Positions 1 to 8,287 of a DNA stretch of 39,257 bases are shown in pieces. Made by a program: the position numbers and the translations under genes. Numbering within the stretch: the stretch's first letter is position 1; every line of letters begins with the position of its first letter. Below the pieces are notes generated by a model that was not told the origin of the DNA, did no database searches, and worked only from the letters and a program-made list of their open reading frames with translations. Source of the stretch: Phoenicimicrobium sp964438695 (GTDB taxonomy: Bacteria > Atribacterota > Phoenicimicrobiia > Phoenicimicrobiales > Phoenicimicrobiaceae); the NCBI GenBank assembly GCA_964438695.1, contig CAYTKP010000006.1:1-39257 (forward strand). Direction: 5' to 3'.

Positions 1-1
1 G

Positions 2-673
2 AATGAATTTGTGATACGGACAGAAAAGATTGATTCAGAGCAAAGGAAGGAAATATTGTCCGCTTTTAAAGAGAATTTAACTGATTTAGATATATTACGT
101 GTAGAAACAGTAGGTCCGGTTATTGGGGAAAATTTAAAAAAATTAGCTATTTATGCCTTAATTTTTGCTTTTATAGGGATCATTCTATATATTACTATAA
201 GGTTTGAGTTTAAATTTTCTATTATTTCAATATTGGCTCTTTTACATGACTGTTTAATTGTTCTGGGTATCTTTTCTTTATTACATAAGGAAATAACTAT
301 TTCGATAGTAGCAGCAGTTCTGACTATTGTGGGGTATTCACTAAATAATACTATTGTAATTTTAGATAGACTTAGAGAAAATATAAAATTTAAAACCAGA
401 GAATCATTCGAAAATTTGATAAACATTAGCGTTAATCAATCTTTGTCCAGAACTATTAATACAGCCCTAACTACAATTCTTCCCATTTTAGCCTTGTATT
501 TTTTTGGAGGAAATATACTTTCTGATTTTGCTTTAGCTTTATTTTTAGGAATGGTAGCTGGGACATATTCTTCGATATTTATTGCCAGTCCTCTACTATT
601 AGAATGGAATAAAGTTTTTAAAATAGAAGAAAAGAGGAGTAAAATTGCCACGAAGAAAAGGGGTAAAAAATAA
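2..673 (+). CDS. secF: Protein translocase subunit SecF, 3' part
   Basis: SecF works with SecD in the inner membrane and uses ion motive force to help the Sec channel release secreted proteins. The reading frame is open from base 2, so the gene starts before the window; the GTG at 11 is internal. The visible 223 residues hold the end of the periplasmic domain and then five hydrophobic segments, including the family signature GYSLNNTIVILDRLRE. In most SecF proteins as I recall them this reads ND rather than NN, so one acidic membrane residue seems replaced by Asn. The tail is basic, as usual. SecD should lie just upstream. Confidence 0.93.
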   Translation, partial: NEFVIRTEKIDSEQRKEILSAFKENLTDLDILRVETVGPVIGENLKKLAIYALIFAFIGIILYITIRFEFKFSIISILALLHDCLIVLGIFSLLHKEITISIVAAVLTIVGYSLNNTIVILDRLRENIKFKTRESFENLINISVNQSLSRTINTALTTILPILALYFFGGNILSDFALALFLGMVAGTYSSIFIASPLLLEWNKVFKIEEKRSKIATKKRGKK

Positions 674-698
674 TTTCAAAACAAACTAGGTGATAAAA

Positions 699-920
699 AT
701 GTCCGAATTTAACCTGTTTGGCAAAGTTTTTCTTTTTTTGGGAATAATATTAATTATAATTGGAGCAATATTTTTATTGGCAGGGAAATTACCTTTTTCT
801 GGAAGGTTGCCTGGGGATATTGTGATTCAGAGAAAAAATTTTATTTTTTACTTTCCTTTAGGTTTATGTATTTTGCTAAGCATTATTTTAACCATAATTT
901 TTCGCCTATTTAGGCATTGA
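699..920 (+). CDS. DUF2905 family small membrane protein
   Basis: A 73-residue protein with two transmembrane helices (about residues 7-27 and 47-67) separated by a short loop containing GRLPGDI, the hallmark of the DUF2905 family. Its function is unknown. I chose the ATG at 699 over the in-frame GTG at 690 because AGGTG at 688-692 is a well-spaced ribosome binding site for 699. It follows secF by 25 bases and is probably cotranscribed with it. Confidence 0.8.
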   Translation: MSEFNLFGKVFLFLGIILIIIGAIFLLAGKLPFSGRLPGDIVIQRKNFIFYFPLGLCILLSIILTIIFRLFRH

Positions 921-1264
921 TTATAACGAAAATGGTAAAATGAAAACACAGAATTGTATTCATATATCGTGTATAGTAAAAAAATGAAGTCAAGAATCCA
1001 GAACCTAAAGCATAATTCATATCTAGGGCTCAGTTAATAACTATGCAATATTTCTATTTCTTGAGCTTGCTCCCTCTGTCTTTGCAGGGGCAGGTTTAAT
1101 TTGCTCCTGACAATAACATTCGGTATTTTTCTTATTGAGGACATTAGTAAAACAATCTCAAAACTATCCGACCTCTTAGCTAACTTAGTGTTAATTGTCT
1201 GTTCATTACAGGGCTTAGTATTAATGAGTTGGCCAATTAATTAAATAACCAACTAACGATATAG
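921..1264. other. Spacer between DUF2905 gene and recJ
   Basis: About 340 bases without a recognisable gene or RNA. It holds a 47-codon open frame (TTG at 1101, stop at 1244) that is hydrophobic towards its end, but it has no convincing ribosome binding site and I recognise no homologue. The end of the spacer carries the word CCAACTAACGAT (1249-1260), which resembles words in other spacers of this window. I see no good terminator or promoter. Confidence 0.5.
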
Positions 1265-1275
1265 GAGAAACGAGA

Positions 1276-1294
1276 AAGGAGTGTAGATAAAATA
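1276..1294 (+). promoter_or_regulatory. Ribosome binding site and apparent ATA start of recJ
   Basis: AAGGAG (1276-1281) is a strong Shine-Dalgarno sequence. The in-frame codon at a usable distance is ATA (1292-1294), followed by GAG TGG. If this codon initiates, the protein begins with Met-Glu-Trp. A miscalled ATG would explain the same pattern. Confidence 0.5.
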
Positions 1295-2992
1295 GAGTGG
1301 CATATCTTAAAAGAAGATAAAAAATTACAATCAGTATTTTCAAAAGAATTAAATATTTCTCCAATCTTATCTCAACTATTAATAAATAGAGGGATAAGAG
1401 GATTATCAAGTGCTCGAAGGTTTTTGAAGTCTGATTTTAAAGAAGATTTGAGAGATCCTTTTGCTTTTAAGGATATGGAAAAGGCTGTTGATAGAATATT
1501 AAAAGCTATAAACAACGAAGAAAGAATATTAATTTTTGGAGATTATGATGTTGATGGTATAACAAGTACAGCTTTGTTATTTTCAATTTTAAGGGAATTT
1601 ACCTCTAATTTATACTATTATATACCTAACCGATTTAAAGAAGGATATGGATTGAATGAAAAGGTTATAGACCTGGCTTATCAGAATGATTTTGCCTTGA
1701 TTATTACTGTTGACTGTGGGATTAGTTCTATTTATGAGGTAGAAAAAGCAGGAAACTATGGTATTGATGTAATTATTATTGACCATCATAAGCTACAAGA
1801 AGAGGTGCCTTCTGCAATAAGTATAATAAATCCCAAGTATGATGAAGGTTATCCTTTTAAAGAGTTAGCTGGAGTAGGAGTATGTTTTAAAGTAGCTCAA
1901 GGTCTATATGAAAAGTTGAAAAAGGAACAAGAATATTTATACAATTTTCTTGATTATGTGGTTTTGGGAACAATAGCTGATTCTGTACCTTTTCTCGATG
2001 AAAATCGTATTTTAATTAGACATGGGCTAAAAGTACTTAACCAAACCAAGAGAGTAGGTCTAAAGGCATTAATCTTAGGAAGTGGAGTTGATTATGGAGA
2101 TCTAAACACTAGAACGATTAATTTCGCTCTTGCTCCAAGGTTAAATGCAGCAGGAAGATTGGGCGACCCTAAATTAGCTTTAGAATTATTGTTGGTTGAT
2201 TCTTCTTCTAAAGCTGAATATTTAGCAAAAAAATTAAATGAAATAAATAAATTAAGACGGGATATTGGCGATAATATTTTAAAAGAAGCAAGAGAACTTG
2301 CTTTTAAGCAAATAGAAGAAGAAGATAACAAAATATTAATTCTTTCATCAGAAGACTGGAACCAGGGTGTTATTGGGATAATAGCTTCCAGGTTAGTAGA
2401 TGAATTCAATCGACCTGCAATAGTCATTTCCGAAGAAGACGGAATTGGAAAAGGTTCTGGGCGGAGCATTAAAGGCTTTCATTTATATCGGGCCTTAGAA
2501 ACTTGCAAAGACATTTTAATAAATTTTGGGGGACATAAGTATGCTGCGGGCATCACCATAGATTGTAATCAAATTTCTATATTTAAATCAAGGATGAATG
2601 AAATAGCTCAAAATTATATTAAAGACAGTGATTTAATTCCTGAATTAGAAGTGGATGCCCAAGTTTCATTAAGTGATATTAATCTTGATTTAATTAAAGA
2701 CATAAATAACTTAGAACCATTTGGTTTAGGGAATCCTCAACCTATTTTTTGTAGTTATAATAATATAATAGTAGATTGGAGGCTGGTTGGTGAAAATAAA
2801 GAACACTTGAAGCTGAAAATTATGAATAAGAATAAGGTATTTGATGGAATTGGATTTGGATTATGTAAAGGAAGTAACCAGATATATTCGAAGGGTAAGG
2901 TAGCAGATTTAGCTTTTAACCTTGAAATGAATAAATGGAATGGTATAGAAAATATTCAATTAAATATTAAAGATATAAAAAATATTTTTTAG
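1292..2992 (+). CDS. recJ: Single-stranded-DNA exonuclease RecJ
   Basis: RecJ is a DHH-family 5'-3' exonuclease of recombination and repair. Seen: the DHH-type motifs FGDYDVDGITST, TVDCGISS and IIDHHK in the N-terminal half, NAAGRLGDP further on, and FGGHKYAAG of the DHHA1 domain, followed by an OB-like C-terminus. Canonical start codons would put the start at TTG 1424, but the frame is open upstream and encodes 44 more residues of typical RecJ N-terminus (EWHILKEDKKL onward). No ATG, GTG or TTG exists between the in-frame stop at 1262 and 1424. AAGGAG at 1276-1281 precedes an in-frame ATA at 1292, which I take as the likely start (566 residues). The start is uncertain; the gene identity is not. 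Confidence 0.93.
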   Translation: MEWHILKEDKKLQSVFSKELNISPILSQLLINRGIRGLSSARRFLKSDFKEDLRDPFAFKDMEKAVDRILKAINNEERILIFGDYDVDGITSTALLFSILREFTSNLYYYIPNRFKEGYGLNEKVIDLAYQNDFALIITVDCGISSIYEVEKAGNYGIDVIIIDHHKLQEEVPSAISIINPKYDEGYPFKELAGVGVCFKVAQGLYEKLKKEQEYLYNFLDYVVLGTIADSVPFLDENRILIRHGLKVLNQTKRVGLKALILGSGVDYGDLNTRTINFALAPRLNAAGRLGDPKLALELLLVDSSSKAEYLAKKLNEINKLRRDIGDNILKEARELAFKQIEEEDNKILILSSEDWNQGVIGIIASRLVDEFNRPAIVISEEDGIGKGSGRSIKGFHLYRALETCKDILINFGGHKYAAGITIDCNQISIFKSRMNEIAQNYIKDSDLIPELEVDAQVSLSDINLDLIKDINNLEPFGLGNPQPIFCSYNNIIVDWRLVGENKEHLKLKIMNKNKVFDGIGFGLCKGSNQIYSKGKVADLAFNLEMNKWNGIENIQLNIKDIKNIF

Positions 2993-3006
2993 GAGGCAGA
3001 TAAAAA

Positions 3007-3525
3007 GTGATAGATTTAAAAGCAAAAATCCGAAATATTCCAGATTTTCCGGTAAAGGGCATTCAATTTAAAGACATTACCACTCTGTTAAAAGATAGAG
3101 GTGCCTTTAAATATAGTATTGATAAGATAATCGAATATTGTAAAAAATATCAAATAGATTATGTTGCGGGAATAGAAGCCCGTGGCTTTATTATTGGTGC
3201 TCCTGTTGCTTATCAATTAGGAGTAGGATTTTTACCTATTAGAAAGGCTGAAAAACTCCCTAGTGAAGTGGAAAGAGTATCTTATCAGTTAGAATATGGT
3301 GAAAATGTTTTGGAAATTCATAAAGATGCTATAAATAATGGTGATAGAATTATGGTAATTGATGACCTTTTGGCTACTGGGGGTACTACTGCGGCGGTGT
3401 TTGAATTGATTGAAAAATTAGGTGGAGAAGTTATAGGAGCTTCTTTCATAATCGAACTTAAATTTTTAAATCCCAGAGAGAAATTGAAAGGATATAATAT
3501 CTTTTCCATAGTGCAGTATGATTAA
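3007..3525 (+). CDS. apt: Adenine phosphoribosyltransferase
   Basis: Converts adenine and PRPP to AMP and pyrophosphate (purine salvage, cytosol). The 172-residue length is normal. Seen: the family N-terminus IRNIPDFPVKGIQFKDIT, the loop GIEARGFIIGAPVAYQLG, and the PRPP-binding motif VIDDLLATGGTTAA. The GTG start is set by AGGAGG at 2991-2996. It lies 14 bases after recJ and before rel, an order shared with many Firmicutes. Confidence 0.95.
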   Translation: MIDLKAKIRNIPDFPVKGIQFKDITTLLKDRGAFKYSIDKIIEYCKKYQIDYVAGIEARGFIIGAPVAYQLGVGFLPIRKAEKLPSEVERVSYQLEYGENVLEIHKDAINNGDRIMVIDDLLATGGTTAAVFELIEKLGGEVIGASFIIELKFLNPREKLKGYNIFSIVQYD

Positions 3526-3648
3526 TTAATATTTTATATTTGGTTAATTAGTTAATAGAAGAATCAATTTCAAACTAGCTAATAAACTAACTAAATAATC
3601 AAGTTGTTTTAATTGAAGAAGGTGTAAATTATTTCTCGATTAACTTTA

Positions 3649-5778
3649 ATGAAATATATTTTAAAAAAAATACCTGAATATGCTCCTCAGGCTGATTTAA
3701 GCTTAATTAAAAAGGCTTATAGATATGCTGCAAAGGCCCACAAAAATCAAAATAGATATTCTGGCGAACCTTATATTCTGCATCTTTTAGAAGTGGCCAA
3801 AATATTAGTTGATTTGGAACTTGACACAATTACTATTACAGCTGGGATTTTACACGATATATTAGAAGATACTATTACCCAATTAACTACAATAGAAGAA
3901 GAATTTGGTGAAGAAATATCTATGCTAGTTAATGGAGTTACAAAATTAAGCAGGATTTCTTTTAAGACTCTCGAGGAACAGCAAGCTGAGAATTTTCGCA
4001 AGATGTTTTTAGCAATGGCTGAAGATGTAAGAGTTATTCTAATAAAATTAGCAGATCGCTTGAATAATATGAGGACTTTACAATATGTACCAGCTTTTAA
4101 AAGAGCAAGAATATCCCGTGAAACTTTAGAAATATATGTACCTATTGCCAATAGGTTAGGTATTTCCAAGATTCAGTGGGAGCTGGAAGACCTTTCTCTA
4201 CGTTATTTAGAACCAATGAAATATAAAGCAGTGGTTAATAGAATTGCTAAAAACCGATTAGAAAGAGAAAAGTATGTTGAATCGATAAAAGGAACTATAA
4301 AGAAGGAATTACAAAAGGTGAATATAGAAGCTGAAATCCAAGGTCGACCTAAAAATATATACAGCATCTATAAAAAAATGGAAGAGAGAAAAAAAGATTT
4401 TTTTCAAATCTATGATTTAATTGCGATTAGGGTAATTTGCAATTCTGTTAGAGATTGTTATGCGGTTTTAGGATTATTACATTCAATTTGGAAACCTATG
4501 CCTGGACGATTTAAAGATTATATCGCTATGCCTAAATCAAATATGTATCAGTCTCTCCATACCACCGTAATTACCCAGCAGGGAGAACCTTTAGAGATTC
4601 AAATTCGTACCTGGGAAATGCATCATACTGCTGAATATGGGATAGCTGCTCATTGGAAATATAAAGAAAAAGTGGATTTTAAAAAGGATAAAAAAATAGA
4701 AGAAAGGCTTTCCTGGTTGAGACAGATATTAGAATGGCAAAAAGATTTAAAAGATCCTAGAGAGTTTATGGAAAATTTAAAAATTGGTCTTTTTCAGGAT
4801 GAAGTCTTTATTTTTACTCCCAAAGGAGACGTAAAAATATTACCTGCTGGATCTACTCCGATCGATTTTGCCTACCTCATCCATACAGATATAGGACATA
4901 GTTGTGTAGGCGCCAAGGTTAATAAAAAGATAGTGCCATTAGATTATAAATTAAAAAGTGGAGATATAGTAGAAATCTTAACTTCTAAATTAAGTCGAGG
5001 TCCTAGCAGAGATTGGCTAAATGTGGTTAAAACATCAGGAGCAAAGAATAAAATAAAGACTTGGTTTAAAAAGGAGATGAGAGAGGAGAATATTCGAAAA
5101 GGTAGAGAAATATTTGAAAAAGAAATGGAAAGACTACGAATAGATTCTTCTGCTGAATTTAATAAAAAATTAAACAATATATGTATCGAATTAGGTTTTT
5201 CTCAGCTGGAGACAATGTTTGAGAACATTGGATATGGCAAGCTAACCCCTTATCAGGTGTTATCTAAGATAGTTCCTCAGGAAAGAATTCCTATCGTCAT
5301 CCCTCCGGTTAGACCAAAAAAAAGAACTGATCAAGGGGTAAGAGTTGAAGGAATCGATGATGTAATGATAAGATTTGCTCGATGTTGTAATCCTGTACCT
5401 GGTGATAGAATTATTGGTTATATTACCAGAGGAAGAGGAGTGTCTATACATAAATTAGGATGTCCTAATATTAATATAATTTCTTCTGATAAAGATCGTT
5501 TAGTAAAGGTAGAATGGTTGAAAAATGAAGAATTATTTTATCCGGTAAAAATAAAGATTATTGCTGAGGATAGAGCAAGTTTAGTTTATGATATTATGTT
5601 GGTCTTTTCTAACTTTAAAATCTCAATCAGTGCAATTCATGCTGTAACTAATAAAAGCGGGGTTGCTACTATAGATATTAATTTCTCTACTAATAGTTTA
5701 AAACAATTTCAAGAAGTAGTTAAAACTATAAGAAAAGTAAAGAATGTTTTATCTGTAAAAAGGATAGAAAATTTTTAA
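3649..5778 (+). CDS. rel: Bifunctional (p)ppGpp synthetase/hydrolase, RelA/SpoT family
   Basis: Makes and degrades (p)ppGpp in the stringent response. Domain order seen: HD hydrolase (H45 and the HD pair at 69-70 in LHDILEDT), synthetase (GRFKDYIAMPKSNMYQSLHT and EIQIRTWEMHHTAEYGIAAHWKYK), TGS (VFIFTPKGDVKILPAGSTP), a zinc-finger-like CCNPVPGD region, and a C-terminal ACT domain. An intact HD motif supports a bifunctional enzyme. The ATG at 3649 has no ribosome binding site nearby; AAGGTG at 3619-3624 sits before in-frame ATT codons at 3628 and 3631, so the true start may be 6-7 residues upstream. Confidence 0.95.
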   Translation: MKYILKKIPEYAPQADLSLIKKAYRYAAKAHKNQNRYSGEPYILHLLEVAKILVDLELDTITITAGILHDILEDTITQLTTIEEEFGEEISMLVNGVTKLSRISFKTLEEQQAENFRKMFLAMAEDVRVILIKLADRLNNMRTLQYVPAFKRARISRETLEIYVPIANRLGISKIQWELEDLSLRYLEPMKYKAVVNRIAKNRLEREKYVESIKGTIKKELQKVNIEAEIQGRPKNIYSIYKKMEERKKDFFQIYDLIAIRVICNSVRDCYAVLGLLHSIWKPMPGRFKDYIAMPKSNMYQSLHTTVITQQGEPLEIQIRTWEMHHTAEYGIAAHWKYKEKVDFKKDKKIEERLSWLRQILEWQKDLKDPREFMENLKIGLFQDEVFIFTPKGDVKILPAGSTPIDFAYLIHTDIGHSCVGAKVNKKIVPLDYKLKSGDIVEILTSKLSRGPSRDWLNVVKTSGAKNKIKTWFKKEMREENIRKGREIFEKEMERLRIDSSAEFNKKLNNICIELGFSQLETMFENIGYGKLTPYQVLSKIVPQERIPIVIPPVRPKKRTDQGVRVEGIDDVMIRFARCCNPVPGDRIIGYITRGRGVSIHKLGCPNINIISSDKDRLVKVEWLKNEELFYPVKIKIIAEDRASLVYDIMLVFSNFKISISAIHAVTNKSGVATIDINFSTNSLKQFQEVVKTIRKVKNVLSVKRIENF

Positions 5779-5826
5779 CCTAAAAGATTTTTGGTGTAGG
5801 GTATTATCTATTTGGAGGAAATAAGA

Positions 5827-6276
5827 ATGAGGATAGTAGTTCAAAGAGTAAAAGAGGGAGCAGTAGAAATTGAGAATAGAGAAGTAGGTAGAATAGGGCA
5901 AGGTTTAGTAATTCTATTAGGCATAGGACAGAATGACCAGGAAAAAGATGCAGAATATTTAGCTGAGAAAATAGCAAATTTACGCATATTTGAAGATAAA
6001 CAGAGGAAGATGAATCTTTCTATTCAAGATATAAATGGCCAAATTTTAGTAATATCTCAGTTTACTTTATACGGGGATTGTAAAAAAGGGAGACGTCCGA
6101 GTTTTATTTCCGCAGCCCTTCCAGAAAAAGCCGTAAAATTATATGATTATTTCGTAAAATGTATGAAGGGTTTTGGTCTCAAAGTAGAAACCGGAGAGTT
6201 TCAAGCGATGATGTTAGTAAAAATTTATAATGACGGACCAGTTACAATTTTATTAGATAGTGAAAAGTTATTTTAA
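5827..6276 (+). CDS. dtd: D-aminoacyl-tRNA deacylase
   Basis: Removes D-amino acids (and Gly from tRNA-Ala) from mischarged tRNA. The 149 residues start MRIVVQRV, as the family does, and contain SQFTLYGDCKKGRRPSF and the cross-subunit motif NDGPVT. The usual FGAxM before that motif reads FQAMM here. The ATG at 5827 is preferred over the TTG at 5812 because GGAGG at 5814-5818 is correctly spaced for it. It follows rel in the same order as in Bacillus-type genomes. Confidence 0.94.
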   Translation: MRIVVQRVKEGAVEIENREVGRIGQGLVILLGIGQNDQEKDAEYLAEKIANLRIFEDKQRKMNLSIQDINGQILVISQFTLYGDCKKGRRPSFISAALPEKAVKLYDYFVKCMKGFGLKVETGEFQAMMLVKIYNDGPVTILLDSEKLF

Positions 6277-6427
6277 AAAATAATAGATTCTGACAAGATT
6301 GATAGGAAAAGTTTTCTATAAAACCGAAATAAAATAGAAGATGTAGAGGAGTTTCAAGGGTGGCCTTGCTCCGCGGATAATTTTAAAGGCGTTAGCATGG
6401 TTAAATGAACTAACTGAGGAGAAAAAA

Positions 6428-7432
6428 ATGAAATTACCTCTTATTATTGGACATAGAGGAGCCAAGGGAATTGCTCCCGAAAATAGCCTTTCTGGTTTTA
6501 AAAAAGCATTTGAATTAGGGACTGATGGAGTAGAGTTGGATGTCCATCTTAGCAAGGACAACCAATTAGTGGTATTCCATGATATGCATTTAAAAAGATT
6601 AACTGGACAGAAAATTTTAATTAAACAACTTACTTTTCAAGAATTACAAAAATATGATATTTCTAAATTTTTCGCTCGAGAACAAGAAAAATTATTGAAG
6701 AAATTACCTGAGGAAAAAATTTATTTTATAGAATTAAGGGCAATTCAAAGTAATGCATTTTATCTTAATGTTTTTGAACAAATTAGCAAAAGAAAGATTA
6801 GCTTTTATTTACATTGGGATGGTAAAGAATTTGATAGAGTAAAAAAATTATTTTTTACTCGAACTGAGGGGGAGAAGATAGGTTTTAAACAATTAAAAAT
6901 TAAAAAGAAAGATATTTTGGATTTAAAAGGAGAAGTAATAAAGTCATACCATAATGAGCGTATTCCCTTACTCAGTGAAGTACTTAATGTTTTAAAAGGG
7001 AAAGTTTTTGCAAATATTGAGATTAAAAGTGGAGAAAAAATATACCCCGGTATAATAGACAAATTAGTTAAAGAGACAGAGAATTTTGGATATAACAATA
7101 TTTTATTTTCTTGTTTTGATAGAGATACTGCAATTTTGTTAAAAGAAAGATATCCTCATCTTAAAGTTAATTTGCTCCTTGCTAAACCAGTATTTCTTAA
7201 AAGTTATCTCAATAGATTGGATGGATTAAATCCACACTATTTTTGGGGGACAAAAAGACTTGTTTCTTGTTTACATAATAAAAGCAAAACTATATTTGTG
7301 TGGACAGTTAATAAAGATATAGATATGTTACGTCTTATTTTGTATGGGGTTGATGGAATTATTACTAATTATCCTTATGTGCTAAAAAAAATATGTAAAG
7401 CTACAAAATCTATTTTAAGTGATTTTTATTAG
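6428..7432 (+). CDS. Glycerophosphodiester phosphodiesterase family protein
   Basis: Likely hydrolyses glycerophosphodiesters to glycerol-3-phosphate and an alcohol. Seen: IIGHRGAKGIAPENSLSGF, the acidic GVELDVHLSKD, VVFHDMHLKRLTG, a later NIEIK, and the C-terminal VWTVNKD...GVDGIITNYP, all classic GDPD/UgpQ positions. At 334 residues it is about 90 longer than typical bacterial UgpQ; the extra, Lys-rich segment lies at roughly residues 90-180. No signal peptide is visible, so it probably acts in the cytoplasm. A GAGGAG ribosome binding site precedes the ATG. Confidence 0.85.
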   Translation: MKLPLIIGHRGAKGIAPENSLSGFKKAFELGTDGVELDVHLSKDNQLVVFHDMHLKRLTGQKILIKQLTFQELQKYDISKFFAREQEKLLKKLPEEKIYFIELRAIQSNAFYLNVFEQISKRKISFYLHWDGKEFDRVKKLFFTRTEGEKIGFKQLKIKKKDILDLKGEVIKSYHNERIPLLSEVLNVLKGKVFANIEIKSGEKIYPGIIDKLVKETENFGYNNILFSCFDRDTAILLKERYPHLKVNLLLAKPVFLKSYLNRLDGLNPHYFWGTKRLVSCLHNKSKTIFVWTVNKDIDMLRLILYGVDGIITNYPYVLKKICKATKSILSDFY

Positions 7433-7501
7433 GGAATATTAATAATAGCATTTTAACCATAAAAGGTATTAATTTGAAAGAAAAGAAAGGATTATAATAA
7501 G

Positions 7502-8131
7502 ATGTTCCTAAAAAAAATAATAGTAGGTCCTTTGGAAACTAATTGTTATCTAATTGCCTGTAAAAATACTAAAAATGCAGCAGTAATTGATCCAGGAGGA
7601 GAAGAAGAGGTCGATATAATCTTAAAAAATTTACAAGAAAATAATTTTAATTTAGAATATATTATAAATACTCATGGGCATATAGATCATATTACTGGGA
7701 ATAGAGCATTAAAGGAAAAAACTAAAGCTATATTATTGATCCATAGGTTAGATGCCCCTATGTTGAGTGATGTTAATAAGAATTTTTCTATTTTTATGGG
7801 CAAGGAAAGATGTTCGCCTCCGGCAGATAGATATTTGGAGGAGGGAGAGGAGATATCTTTAGGCAAATTAAAGTTAAAAATAATTCATACACCAGGTCAT
7901 ACTCCTGGAGGTATTTGCCTTATTCTCAATAATATTGTTTTTACTGGTGATACATTATTTGCAGGCAGCGTTGGCAGAACTGATCTGCCAGGTGGTTCTT
8001 ACCATGATTTACAAAAGTCGATTAAAGAAAAATTACTAGTATTAAATGATGATAAAATAATTTATCCTGGGCATGGTCCTGATTCGACTATAGGTGAAGA
8101 AAGAAGGACAAATCCTTATATAAAAAATTGA
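7502..8131 (+). CDS. MBL-fold metallo-hydrolase (glyoxalase II-like)
   Basis: A 209-residue metallo-beta-lactamase fold hydrolase of the short glyoxalase II-like (YcbL-type) group. Metal ligands are visible: THGHIDHITG (HxHxDH), HTPGHTPGG, TGDTLFAGSVGRTDLPGG and YPGHGP. The substrate is unknown; short family members lack the glutathione-binding C-terminal domain of true glyoxalase II. In many Firmicutes a homologue sits next to dtd, and here it is separated from dtd only by the GDPD gene. Confidence 0.88.
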   Translation: MFLKKIIVGPLETNCYLIACKNTKNAAVIDPGGEEEVDIILKNLQENNFNLEYIINTHGHIDHITGNRALKEKTKAILLIHRLDAPMLSDVNKNFSIFMGKERCSPPADRYLEEGEEISLGKLKLKIIHTPGHTPGGICLILNNIVFTGDTLFAGSVGRTDLPGGSYHDLQKSIKEKLLVLNDDKIIYPGHGPDSTIGEERRTNPYIKN

Positions 8132-8185
8132 CCAATTTACCAATTAATATAGCTGATAGTGAATAGTACTTCGGATCGCCTATTG

Positions 8186-8201
8186 GGTATCGAGTATCGC
8201 G
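8186..8201 (+). repeat. Left copy of inverted repeat flanking ahcY
   Basis: GGTATCGAGTATCGCG lies in the spacer before ahcY. Its reverse complement, with one mismatch, occurs at 9554-9569 just after the ahcY stop codon. Confidence 0.6.
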
Positions 8202-8287
8202 TGAAGAAAATCATTTTCAGTTATCGGTTACCAGTCTGATAAGATTTCTGTTATTGTGAACTCTGATTTTTCGGAGTAAGGAAGGGG

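Noticed and set aside
151..426. Minus-strand open frames, here and throughout
   Set aside because: They are antisense to well-identified genes and lack start signals and recognisable protein features.
8132..8287. SAH or SAM riboswitch before ahcY
   Set aside because: I find none of the conserved core sequences; only repeat-like words are present.
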